Below are positions 49,063 to 59,677 of a DNA stretch of 64,000 nucleotides, piece by piece. The first letter of the stretch is position 1, and each line of letters starts with the position of its first letter. The notes under the pieces are model-generated. The model was not told the origin of the DNA. It worked only from the letters and a program-made list of their open reading frames with translations, and searched no databases. The stretch is taken from positions 376,315-440,314 of the forward strand of contig MU006095.1 of assembly GCA_010093705.1 (NCBI GenBank), read 5' to 3'. This DNA comes from Patellaria atrata CBS 101060 (Eukaryota; Ascomycota; Dothideomycetes; Patellariales; Patellariaceae). Position numbers and translations under genes: made by a program.

Positions 49063-49744
49063 TCAACGTAGAGAAATAGTCACTTCTAACAGACTTATGT
49101 GTCGAACTTGGGTTTCTGGTGTATCAAACTCCAATTTGCCTGTATCTTCAGAATATCCCATCTCCCCGTCTTTTTCGACCATTTCTAGAGGCGCCGGTCC
49201 CAGTTTCCTTGACTTTCGAGGCGGGAGCTCGATATCATCAATTGCAGTAACAGTGCCTGTTCGGAGTTGGACACGATACTCCCTCTGCTGTTGAAAATAT
49301 AAAGCAAGTTGAAGGGTCTGTTCAATTGCTCTGCCAGTTCCCTTGAGTAGTATCTCCTCATGTTCTCCTTGTTCCTGTGCTTTAATCGCTGCAGCCATGT
49401 GATTGTGCGGAGTCTTTTTCCCATGACGAGCACGCGAGGTTGCGCTTTGCGATGTGCGTTTATCCACCTCCTTGAATAGTTTCTGCACCTTCTTTACTGC
49501 CGACATAAAAGGCATCTTAGCGCTTACGTAGACAACTTTCTGTTGCCATTTCCCGTTGTATGGGGATGGTATTGCAGGGTGTAAGAGTGGTCTTTTGTGC
49601 ACTTTCACATCTGGGACTATGGATTAGAACTAGCCGCAAGCCCAAAAACACCAAAGAGGAAAACTCACTATCTGGCAGTCGAGAACGCTTGTTAGGGTTA
49701 GACTGTGGTGCAATAGTAGATGCTGCTGCATTATCCACAGTCAT
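49063..49744 (-). CDS. POP7: RNase P/MRP subunit Pop7 (Rpp20)
   Basis: Exons 49744-49669 and 49610-49063 give 207 residues. Pop7 is an Alba-like protein that, with Pop6, binds the P3 domain of RNase P and RNase MRP RNA in the nucleus for tRNA and rRNA processing. Family features are the basic N-terminus (NPNKRSRLPDNVKVHKRPLL), VVYVSAKMPFMSAVKKVQKL (first strand and helix), GTGRAIEQTLQLALYFQQQ (the helix with the typical Gly) and YRVQLRTGTVTAIDDIE (last hairpin). The extension after residue 165 is acidic and variable. An open frame continues a few codons upstream of the chosen ATG without a better start. The gene is divergent from LIP2 with 243 bases between the start codons. Confidence 0.9.
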
Positions 49745-49987
49745 CTTTGCGCGCGCGTAATCAAGCTGTTGCACACGCGTCTTGAATGGTGAATGAAAGG
49801 GATGCCGGGCGAAATTTCCTTGATGCTGTCATTCTGGAAGCTCGGGCGTACGATAGTTCTACCTATTCGCACAGGGTAACGAGAGTTGCACGCTAGTTTA
49901 AATACAGAACATCTCATGGCATTTTCGGCGCCCTCCAATTCTATGTTTTCTGATCGAGAATGATTTGTTACTCTTTTTTACTTCATC
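49745..49987. promoter_or_regulatory. Shared divergent promoter POP7/LIP2
   Basis: Only 243 bases separate the two start codons, so core elements of both genes must lie here. No specific motif is claimed. Confidence 0.5.
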
Positions 49988-50686
49988 ATGAAATTTAGGC
50001 ATATTTCTGTTCCTGGTATTGTAGACTATAAAACTGTTGCTCGTCTCCAGGAACAAATTGTAAAAAGCTTTCTCTCATTCAAAGCCAATCCAGAATCAGA
50101 TGTACCCAACCCAACAATTATCACCACCCAATTTAAGAACGTCTATACATGTGGCCGAAGAGAAACCGGTAAAATGAGTCAAGAGCAAAGGGATTATTTA
50201 ACTTCAGATGGTAAAGCAGAATTCGTGGAAGCAATGCGAGGCGGCCAAACCACTTTCCACGGCCCAGGTCAACTTGTGGCATATCCGATTATCGATTTAA
50301 AAAGACATAATCTGTCACCGAGATCGTATGTCTGTCTCCTTGAGAAGACACTTATCTCTACCTGTGGTAGATTTGGAATCAAAGCAATTACGACTGAAAA
50401 TACAGGTGTATGGACATCCCCAGATGATAAGATTGCCGCAATTGGGATCCATTGCAGACGCAACATTACAAGCCATGGCATTGGCCTTAATGTCAGTACG
50501 GATCTCTTCTGGTTCAATCGGATTGTCGCCTGCGGTCTCGAGGGGAAGAGGACGACAAGTTTTCTAAATGAAGGGGTAAGGCCTGCATCATTGGACATAG
50601 TCGCCGCAACGTTTGTTGCGGAGTTCTCGTCAAGATTGGGAATAAAAGGAATTATTCTTGATGCTATAGATATTAAGGAACAGTGA
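49988..50686 (+). CDS. LIP2: Octanoyltransferase (lipoate biosynthesis)
   Basis: A single-exon gene of 232 residues, LipB family. The enzyme moves octanoyl groups from acyl carrier protein to lipoyl domains of mitochondrial dehydrogenases and glycine cleavage H protein; lipoyl synthase then adds sulfur. The sequence shows the family signature RGGQTTFHGPGQLVAYPIID (about 84-103). It also shows KIAAIGIHCRRNITSHGIGLNV, with the catalytic Lys, and FNRIVACGLEGK, with the catalytic Cys in ACG context. A mitochondrial location is expected from the pathway. The N-terminus (MKFRHISVPGIVDYKT) is only mildly basic, and the start gives a full-length domain with almost no room for a long presequence. Confidence 0.95.
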   Translation: MKFRHISVPGIVDYKTVARLQEQIVKSFLSFKANPESDVPNPTIITTQFKNVYTCGRRETGKMSQEQRDYLTSDGKAEFVEAMRGGQTTFHGPGQLVAYPIIDLKRHNLSPRSYVCLLEKTLISTCGRFGIKAITTENTGVWTSPDDKIAAIGIHCRRNITSHGIGLNVSTDLFWFNRIVACGLEGKRTTSFLNEGVRPASLDIVAATFVAEFSSRLGIKGIILDAIDIKEQ

Positions 50687-51075
50687 CGGTTCTGCTCTTC
50701 GTTACAGTTATCTTTGGTTCCTGGTCCCTTGGATATGTTGTTGTCGAACGCTCGGAATATCGTCAATACAGATACAAAAAGAAGAGAGTTTACCTTACGT
50801 TAACAAAACTATGGACCTAGCTCGGCCCACGTTCCTTCTTCAAAATGAATAAGGAAGCATCAGTACGGAGAATCGATTGTGGACGTCTGGCCTGCGCCTG
50901 CTCTAAACCTCGTGCCATCATATCTTAGGAGCTTTAGCGTCAATGTAGCGAAAGAGTTTCCAGGCATTGGATAGAAGTTGCGATATATCTTTGTGGCAGA
51001 ACAGGATCTACTCTGCTATTAATGACCATTATTGTTTCGAACATTTGTATATGGTATTTATCAAAGAATCCTTCA
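50687..51075. other. Intergenic region
   Basis: Between LIP2 and the membrane-anchored protein gene. Nothing recognised. Confidence 0.4.
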
Positions 51076-52896
51076 ATGGCTCCACTTCCTCTAACTACGT
51101 TCCCGCTGGAGAACCGATCACCTACGACACGTAAATGGTATGCAACCAAAGTAGTTATAGCGGTAGCTTGTGTTTGCGGTTGTCTCTTGGGTGAGTCTCA
51201 ATGTTTCCATGAATATTTGTGTGTGTAGCTCACAATCATAGGACTTTTGGTGCTTGTGATATACATAAGATACAGATCCCACCGCCCCCACCGTGCCTAC
51301 GGAACGACAAGACCTAAATCTCACGTATCACTCAATACAAGCGATCAACTTGGGAGTGAGTTTACTCTTTGGATTATCAATTCCCACTTTCCAGTTTGCT
51401 CCCAATATACTTTTCTTAGACTGTGCTGAAAAAGCGGGCTAGAGGCTGAAAGAAGTTCGAGGGTTACTAACCCATACGCCCGTACATATGGTATCCCTAT
51501 ACGCCCTCCATCGGAGACGTCGGAAAACCGAATACAATCGTTGGATCTCGGTGGTCCATCTAACGTTTGTCCATGTCATGGTAACCGTCCGGTCCGTCGT
51601 GACAGTGTAATCGGGGCGGCGAATCGTAATATCCACAACGGCAAAGAACATTCAGATGACTGTACAAGTATCTCCTCGAGCTCTACTAAATCTCAGCACT
51701 CCGAGAAGAACACATGCTTAACCCAACTTACCAACCGTATGTTTGATCGGCTGGTCAAATGGAGGGACATCCAGCAAGGACAACACAAGTCTCAACTTGC
51801 GCATTTTCCAAATTCTTCTGAGAACTATACTACGGACCCTCAGGGGAAACCCCACTGTTTGAAACGCAGCCAAAGTTCCTCTGCAGACACTCTGAATTAC
51901 TGGCTTCGATTTCAGACCAACCTTACTGATCCTCAAGAACCCCAGTCAACCAAAGAACCTACGTCAAATGTCCCTAAACCCAGAAAATCGTTTTACGCTG
52001 AACGTCCCGTGGAACAAGTAATTTCCAACCCACAAAATGCATTATTAAGACCATTCACAGCCAAGCAACCCGCTCTCTCAGAAGCCCCAAAAACCATTGA
52101 CACAGAAATATCCCACTTCATCGGCCAGCCTCCCCCAAATGAGAGTAAACCCCCAGGCTCAAAAAAGCTCCAACGAAAGCGCAAATTCCGGACCTCGCCA
52201 TCACGCAACATAACACCACAAACCGCAGAGCGCGCCCGTCTCGCCCAAGAACAAAAGCGAAAGCGTATGCAAGAAGAGATAATGCAAGCCGTCGCGATCC
52301 ACTTCGTCCGTTCACGATCCACATCCGTCGTGATACCCTCCTCGCGCCACACGAGCCTGGGTACTAAAGTCATCAAGCCGTCGGGTGCGACGTGTATATT
52401 CCAACCTGCGCCAGCAACGGGTAGAAACACAAGTGTGACGCATCTAAGCCGCAAACTAGAACCAGCAATAGAATCAACAACCCCGGCCACGCCCCTAGGA
52501 AACCCCCACCGCATGCCGTCCAGGGATATGGCCATACAAACTGATATCACACTCCCGCCGTCACCATCGCTTCCTGTCCAACACTCTCTATCGCATACCC
52601 AACCCCCACCCTCATCCGAGCCCGCGTTCCCCTTCACTTTCCGCCCCTCCAGCCCCTCTCCATCTCCAGTTCTCCACACGACACCCGAATCCGCCACTCC
52701 CCTTGCAACGCGCAAGAGTCCCCGCCCGCGCACGCCGAGGGGGCGGCCGAGGACGGGGTCGAGAAGTGCAAACGGGACGTGGGGGAGGGGTGGGATGGGA
52801 TGTGGAATTACAGGCGGTGGCAGTATTGGAGTGGGAGTGGGAGTTGGAACTGGGGTGCTGGAGAATTTGAGGGGGCGGGAGTGGAGTGAAGTTTAA
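51076..52896 (+). CDS. Membrane-anchored, largely disordered hypothetical protein
   Basis: Not recognised. Exons 51076-51190, 51242-51355 and 51443-52896 join in phase to 560 residues; an in-frame ATG at 51022 would add 18. A single membrane span (about 27-48, VVIAVACVCGCLLGLLVLVI), formed across the first intron, is followed by a positively charged YIRYRSHRPHR, which predicts a cytosolic long tail. The remaining 480 residues are poor in hydrophobics and rich in Ser, Pro, Thr, Arg and Gln. They include a short Cys pair (NVCPCHGN), a basic helix (ERARLAQEQKRKRMQEEIM), an arginine-rich AT-hook-like piece (PRPRTPRGRPRTGSRS) and a Gly-rich end. The AT-hook likeness conflicts with a membrane location unless the protein is cleaved or lies in the inner nuclear membrane. 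Confidence 0.7.
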
Positions 52897-54178
52897 GGTT
52901 TGGGATGCGAGGGGATGGAATGGGAGAGATTCGATGGGTTGTGGATGTGGGTATGGGAGATGGGTGAGGTTGAAGGGATGGGTATGAGATAAGGGGAATG
53001 GAATGGGGGTAGATTGTCGTAGGCGTCTGGTACTTGGATATGATTCGATTGCTTAAGTGGAATACGATTTTTTGCTGACGTTTAGACGTGATCCGTATCT
53101 TGATGTAACTTTTCTTAGGTGAAAGTATCCTAAAACTATTACTTCGAGTTAAAAACTAGACTTGACGTTGCTGAGAGTCCACTCTGCTCATCCTTATTTC
53201 TGCTGTACATTTAGTAGGGGCAAGAAATCGATTTGAAACCCGTACTTCACATAAGAAAGCTTGAGAAAAGTACTTCGCCACATATCGCTACCCTTCTATC
53301 TACGGCGATTACGATATCAGAAACACAGTTCCAGACGGGACAACAAAGCGAGACATCTCAATTCACACACACAGCCAGAGAGATCAAATGAGGTATAACA
53401 GAATTCCATTCCGTCAAGTATATCATGAAGGCTCCACAACGCACCCTCGTCCCCGCATTCCCAGAAATTCCCATCATCAAGCAAGAAACTCAGTCAGCCC
53501 CACGACCGACTGGAAGGAAATAACACGGTAAGCCGAACGCCGGGCCGTCATGCCACCGCGATACATAATGAGACACAAACGAGTCCTCAAGGCTCAGTAA
53601 GGAAGGGAAAAAAATAATAGATGATGGTAGGAGAGGATCCAGGACGCCTGATCAGCGGTGATGAAGATGGAATAACCAGAAGGAAGTTTAGAAGACGAAG
53701 ATTAAGAAAGAAGGAAAAGTCTCGCAAAGCTTGAAAAGCTAAAGATGAAGAAGGTAGAAAAAAGGAAAGAATAAGGTATAATGAATGTCTGTAATACACG
53801 CACGCCAGTAATACACGATTGACACACACGAGAAGGAAATCCTTGGTTGAAAAGGCAAGGCGCCATACAGGATGAGAGTCCTGTTTCCAACTTTTCATAT
53901 ACAGTTGCTGATACTCGACCCTGCTCCGTCTCCGTCTGGGAGAGCATCAGTCCCCTTGACCCCAACGCCCACCGGTGTCCACGCGAGCACATCCAACTCC
54001 CCGCCACCCATAAACGAACTCCGGGAAAGGGGATCCGCCACCATGTCTGTACATCGCGGCTCTCCGCTTCCACAAACACTTATAACCCTAGTAATGGTTA
54101 TAACACGGCCGCACGCTTCCCTCCATCAACTGGTCGTGCGGTCGGAGCGGTCTTTTTCATCAGCTCCTTTAGGCATTT
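52897..54178. other. 1.3 kb convergent intergenic region
   Basis: Holds the 3' ends of the membrane-anchored protein and the FHA protein. Only short frames are present. Confidence 0.4.
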
Positions 54179-56517
54179 TCATCGGTCGACCTTCTGCCAG
54201 CCGTTTAGGTATGCCATAACACCCATACCAAGGACTAAGACACCTATGATACTTGCATAAGGCGCCGTTTCAACCAGCTGGCTGGAAGGGTTTGCTTTAA
54301 TCAGCTGTGTCTGCTTCAGTGCCTCAGAAAGTTTGTCTTCCAGCTCCTTGATGGTCTTTACGTTGTTGTCACTGATGGGGAGCGTGGAGCCGTTCATGTA
54401 TAGCTCATCTTCCGTTATTTCCACATCTTTGTTCTTGGCTTGGTTTTCCTCGACCGGCGTTTCATCGTCAGAAACTATTGAAGATGTCTGTTCATCTTCG
54501 CTAATATGGCCATCAAGGGCGGGTGACGATGATTTAAGCTCCCGTGTCGGACTATTGTCCCTACGTACTCGCTCAGCTTCTCGCTCCGCCCTCTCTGCCT
54601 CATCTCTCCTGATCTTTTCGACCATTTCCGCGAGAGTCTGACGGTCATTCTTACTTTCTGCTTCTGCAGACTCAGCCCGTTCTCGGTATTTCTCCATCTG
54701 GATTCGCATCTCCTGCATCTCTGTCAGCATCTCATCAAGCCTTTGCTGCAGGCGGGCATGGGTAGCGGCATCCACTGGAGCCATCTGAGAAGGTGTCTCT
54801 GGGCTCTTTGGCTCTGGAACCTCTTCCTCAGGGTGACTGGGGAGGAATCCATTCATGCGGTGGCTTTGCTCGGTCTCAAGGTGTTTGGCTCTTTCTTCGG
54901 CACTTTCACGAGCTTGTCGTTCTTGAGCTAACCTGTCCTCGAGGTCTTTTAGTTTGCCGTTTTGAGACTCTAATTCCCGTTTAGCAGATGATAGTGCGTC
55001 AACTAGGGTGTTAATCTGTATCGAATTCTCGGCTCTACCAGGCGGGGAGGTTTGAGCGGTAGGAAGTTTTGGACGTTCGGTATCGTTACGTTTGAGTAGG
55101 GGTTGAGCATGATCAGGCTTTTCTGGTAGTGGTTGGGATGGTGGGGGAGCTGGGGGATCTGAGAAGCGGGCTTTAAGATCCTTGATAGGGGACTGTTTTA
55201 GTTGAGGTATTGGTCTGTGCTCCTTCTTTGGTTCTGTAAGAAGTTTATCGACAACTTGACCAGTACGTGCTAGTTCAGTTTGTTGCTTTTTTGCAGTCAC
55301 GAGTTCGGCCTTCACTTCTGTTAGTACTAAAGTGTTGACCTCATTCAATCGATGTTTTGACTTACAGTGAGCTTTTTCACAATTTGTTCCATTGTGATTG
55401 GCCGTAACCAAGAATAGTCTAATTGCCGCTGCTGATTTAAAACATTAAATTGGCCCGGACCGGTACCTGGTGGTGCGGAAGACATTCGACCAGTGTTGTT
55501 TCCTATCGTGCTCTGATTACCAGTTCGACCTCGGACTTGGCCGCCAACGTTTTGCCCCATGGGTGCTCCCATCAATCCTCCAGTAGTTGCATTATCAAGA
55601 TCCCCGAAGTTAAGGTCTAACACGTTACTACCGGTATTGTAGAGACCGGCATGTTCGACTCGAGCAGCAACCTTGTGATGAACAACCGTCTTCTGATCTT
55701 CACTAACAATATCAATACCTAACTCTAGTACGTCTTGTTCTCGAAGTTCGTGTGGTTCGGAGTCTCGATTTTCTTGTGAAAGACGCTGACCATTAACGAA
55801 TGTACCATTCGACGATTTTACGTCACGAATAAAGATCTTCCCACTTTTATCTGCCCACACCTCGGCATGCTGGCGTGAAAGCACTTTAGAGTCAAAATAT
55901 CCATTGGTGGGGGTAGGAACTGTTTTGACATTTGTCTGTCGTCCAATTCTGATTACGTCAGGGAAGAACGGTACAGTGATGGTTTTCCGGTCAAATGTAC
56001 CATTCATGGGTAAAAGGTAAAGTACGGCGGTTGCATCTTGCTGGCCTTGTATCCTAGGTAAGCCATTTTGCTGCCCCGTCTGTGACTGGACATTATGTTG
56101 TGAGGGTAACATGGAGGGAGGTTGATGTAATGCAGAGATAGCAGATGCAGCTGACGGTCCTGAAGATGTTGTTGCTACCGATTGTGGTCGGGCATTAGAT
56201 AAACCTGCGATGGGTTCCGATTTTGTGGGAGGCCATACGTTTCTTGTAGGCTTCTTTCTTGCACCCCAATTTGAATCTGGACCCCCAGTAGGTGCTCCGT
56301 TGGATGGACCGGATGTAGCTGTGCTCGTAGAAGATGAAGATGCTGTAGATGCGAGGGAAGAAGATGAGTTTGACCTTTTTGCACTCGGTCGAGGCATAAA
56401 CATTCTGGAAACCTCGTCAGCGCTCATCGAGTTGATGCCGTTCGCGGATCCGTTAGGAGCGCTCCATCCTGTTCGGGGTACCGGCTGGAAGTTGGGGAGA
56501 GGTGCGACCGCCGTCAT
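54179..56517 (-). CDS. FHA-domain, coiled-coil, tail-anchored protein (SLMAP/PRO45/Far10 type)
   Basis: Exons 56517-55366 and 55309-54179 give 760 residues; the intron has a perfect TACTAAC branch site. The N-terminus is Ser/Gly/Asn-rich. An FHA domain lies at about residues 165-290, with VIRIGRQ, LSRQHAEVWAD, IRDVKSSNGTFVNGQRLS and ELREQDVLELGIDI containing the phosphothreonine-binding Arg, Ser-Arg-His and Asn. Coiled coils fill about 480-660 (LVDALSSAKRELESQNGKL and following, RLQQRLDEMLTEMQEMRIQM). A single membrane anchor (ASIIGVLVLGMGVMAYL) lies 10 residues from the end. The design matches SLMAP and its fungal counterparts (Sordaria PRO45, yeast Far9/Far10), STRIPAK components on the nuclear envelope, endoplasmic reticulum and mitochondria. 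They act in cell fusion, fruiting and signalling. Confidence 0.92.
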
Positions 56518-57422
56518 CTGTAATGAAGCCAGGGAGGGACGATGGGTAAGGATATTCGATAGCGGCGCGACTGGTGTTTTGGCCCTTCCAACTTTTTTTT
56601 ATTAAGCGCCGTTTGCCTATGAGAGCAGGGTGCAAGTACGATAGTCGAGTGATAACAAAAGAAGACGAACGCCAATATGAAGTTTCGTAAGCATCAGAAA
56701 AGAACAAGTATCGACACGATGCTGTGGTTACGGAAAAGGGTCGCGGTCTCTGTTATGTCGTGTGCTGGTTCTAGGGCCGTGTCAAGAGGCCGTGCGACGT
56801 CAGGATTGACTGACCGGACGGAAGCCGAAGGTGGTGTAGAGAGTGGTCGAGATGGTGATGAAAGTAAGTTGACACAACGAAGACGAGATTTCTAGGGTGG
56901 GCGAATAGAGGTTTCGGGGGTTGTTTGGGGGTAGATAGGGTCGTAAAAGCGACGGATGTCGTCCTCGAAAGAGAGGAGTCGACCTGAAGGAATTCGTCGC
57001 TTAACCACCAAGGGAGATGCCGATCCTTTGGCCAAGATGTTGTGCCTCTTCGAGCCGTTCAAGTTGGGTTGATGTGATGCCCATGAACGCAATTACGACG
57101 CATTTATTGCCAAAATACGGCAGAGAAACAATTATGTACAAGCTTCTATCAGATGGTTTGATGTTTGATACAGAATACTTTAGATGCATCATCGCACTTG
57201 GACAAGTCACAAGCGGAACTGCAACTTCTTTTCAAACATCAAGTATAGCACGTGACCGATCTATATCTATTCCTGGTATAGTGCGCTTTGGAGTTTGAAT
57301 GATCGAATGATTAAACGGACGAGCATTATATGGATACTGCATCCATCTGTACTTAAGAGATTCCACGATATTGAATCCGCAAAGTGCACCACCTCTAAGC
57401 ATAACCTCAGTTTCCTCTCAAG
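56518..57422. other. Divergent intergenic region FHA gene/MGR2
   Basis: Contains both promoters. A minus-strand frame at 56892-57092 looks mildly coding-like but has no domain and overlaps other frames. No gene called. Confidence 0.35.
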
Positions 57423-57979
57423 ATGCCTGTTCCAGTAGGAGGAGGTATGGCTGGTCCATCTACGTTCGACAAGCGTGCGTTCAAGAACAGAGTTGTCAAT
57501 ACATACATCAGAAAGCTGATCTTTTTGTAGTTAAGATGGGAGGGATGATGGGCGGCTGTTAGTATCTGAAGATGATATACATCAAGCAGACCTTTGCGCT
57601 GACATTCCCTCCAATAGCTGTCGGCCTAATCATCGGTTTTATATTCGGTATAACCTCATACCTAGGATTAGGAGGATGAACTGGATTAACTATTAGAAAG
57701 GAGCTACGAACATCATTAGATTTGGACCAGGACCCAATGGTATGATGCGGACACTAGGTCAATACATGGTTGGATCAGCAGCTACATTTGGGTATGGTCA
57801 ACACATCTAGTCCTGCAATGAAGTGTACTAATTGGCGCATAAGATTCTTCATGGCTATCGGGTCTACAATACGTTCGGAAAGCTCACCTATTGCTGCTGA
57901 AGCTTTCACAAGAGCACAACGCCGCCCATTGATCATACCACGACAGCGACAATGGGTATCGAGGAATGGAGAAAGATGA
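57423..57979 (+). CDS. MGR2: Mitochondrial inner membrane protein Mgr2/Romo1 family
   Basis: Mgr2 is a lateral gatekeeper of the TIM23 translocase in the mitochondrial inner membrane. Five small exons (57423-57474, 57531-57557, 57618-57647, 57701-57791 and 57844-57979) join in phase to 111 residues, close to the yeast length. Family sequence emerges only after splicing: MAGPSTFDKLKMGGMMGG, VGLIIGFIFGATNIIRFGPG (first span with Gly motifs), NGMMRTLGQYMVGSAATFGF and FMAIGSTIRSESSP (second span). The last 25 residues are basic (RAQRRPLIIPRQRQW) and variable in the family. Exons 2 and 3 are only 27 and 30 bases, so automatic gene finders could miss them. Confidence 0.93.
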
Positions 57980-58253
57980 ATGGCATAAAATTAGTGTTCG
58001 GGAGTTTAGGACAGACATATTGGGCCACATCCGATGAATTGAAGAATTGTACAAAAAGCTAAGCTCACACCCTCTGCTACATGTACTTGTAATTTTGTAT
58101 ATATTTTCAGTTTCGGAAGAGGACGACCAAAAGATTTCACGAGAAACCTCCGAGCTGTAACAATGGTGTATCGTATAATGCTAAGAAAGGCGATGAAATT
58201 GGGTATCATAAATCAAAACACCGCCCCATCCTTTCGTGGAACGTTTCAAGAGC

Positions 58254-58835
58254 TCATCTACTTTGTTGCGGTGCTGCCATGCTCATCCTTAACTGCCTCT
58301 CACGCTGGTGAGCTTGCAATGTCAACCTCTCGACAGCATAGCTCAACCTCTCCTTCTTTTGGCGCATCTGCTTAGCTTTTAGCTCTTCTAGACCTTCCAG
58401 TTCCCTTCCGCCTCCAGTACTTCCGCCGGCTCTTCCTGTGCTATTTCTCGAAAAGAGATTGTCTCTCGTGTCTTGGGATAATCGCCCTGCCTGAAGATTG
58501 TACTTTTGCTTTAAAGTTTCTTCTCTTCTCTCGAGTTTGGCGAGGTAATTAGAGACGCGTTGGAGGAGATTGTCAACTTCTGGCCGGATTTCGGAGATGA
58601 GGGATGACTGTGCAACTTGGAGATCGGGTTCCGAGATGAGCTCGAAATGCTTCAAATATATTAGATCTGAACCCCGAGTTCTATATTTTCAGCTTGGACA
58701 TACTCTTGTAGTTTGCAATACTTTCGCTAGCCGGGGGAAATCATTAACGCCAGAATCAAGTATTGAAATGCTAGAATCTAGAAGTTGCATGCTTGAGCGT
58801 AGAGATGCTACGCAGCCTTCAAGAGAATTGGCCAT
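58254..58835 (-). CDS. SPC19: DASH complex subunit Spc19
   Basis: Spc19 is one of the ten subunits of the Dam1/DASH ring that couples kinetochores to microtubule ends. Exons 58835-58704 and 58649-58254 join in phase to 175 residues, the family's usual length. The family N-terminus is present (MANSLEGCVASLRSSMQLL, ISILDSGVNDFPRLAKVLQ), then HFELISEPDLQVAQSSLISE just after the intron and a coiled coil (PEVDNLLQRVSNYLAKLERR). The C-terminal half is charged with a Gly/Ser-rich linker. It is divergent from ATP18 with 277 bases between start codons. Confidence 0.94.
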
Positions 58836-59112
58836 AACGTATCAAATTTTTGGCCGGTCCTAGGATTTTTCAAGAAGAGTAAAATCAGTTGTCAATGATG
58901 TTCCCCGAATACCTTATGTTTACTATCACGAAAAGTGGCTGATACGCCAAGTATTAAAGCTCCGAATCCGTTCAAGTCGGATTCGCAACATCATCCAGCT
59001 TGGCGTCCTTGCTCACCTTTCACGAAACGGCTTCGACCTCTTCCTCGTCCGATATCTCTCGCAACGACCGCAATTGAGCCACGAACTTCACATTCCTCAC
59101 AAAAATCAGCAC
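58836..59112. promoter_or_regulatory. Shared divergent promoter SPC19/ATP18
   Basis: The 277 bases between the two start codons must hold both core promoters. No specific motif is claimed. Confidence 0.5.
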
Positions 59113-59677
59113 AATGAGTCTTCTAGGCAAGAAATGGCCAGCCCCTGTCGGTACGTCGGATGAACTTTCAATGGATGGAACATTAAGCTAATAGTGTAAT
59201 AGCTCAGCCGATGGCTCCCTTCTATGCTGCCGGTACGTAACTTTACCACTTGAACCTTTGAGAACGTCGTGTTGGACCATACTCGTTAATGGACCTTCTC
59301 CATCAACGTGTCTTATTCTGAGGTTTGGGCGGACAGATGCGGATATTGATATCGGCAACGCGGAGAGATAGGAGATATTATAAAACAGCCCTACTAACGT
59401 AATCATTCAGGTCTTGTCATCCTATACAGTGTTAATTCCTTCGCGAACGTTATGATTGCAAGTCAGTCTCCCTGTTTCAGTTCACCTCTCTGAGAAGATG
59501 TGTTTCTTGCGGACTTAGAACGCTGTATATATCATGCTCCTACAACCTCGAATCCTTACGACTCACTGTACAGCTGAAATAGGAATATGCTAATTACATA
59601 AAACAGCCGACGAATTCAAGAATGACCCGCGAAACCCGGCCGCAAAGTCAAACGCGCCACAACCGAATGGCCATTAG
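59113..59677 (+). CDS. ATP18: ATP synthase subunit J (i/j subunit, Atp18)
   Basis: A small single-span subunit of the membrane part of mitochondrial F1Fo-ATP synthase. Exons 59113-59149, 59203-59232, 59411-59461 and 59607-59677 give 62 residues. The spliced product reads MSLLGKKWPAPVAQPMAPFY, then AAGLVILYSVNSFANVMIAT as the membrane span, then DEFKNDPRNPAAK, all typical for fungal Atp18. No long open frame marks the gene; it is visible only by joining four short exons. Introns 2 and 3 (178 and 145 bases) are long compared with the coding part. Confidence 0.93.

Noticed and set aside
51993-52733. 246-codon minus-strand frame
   Set aside because: Antisense to the disordered tail of the 51-53 kb gene, whose two upstream introns and membrane span support the plus strand.
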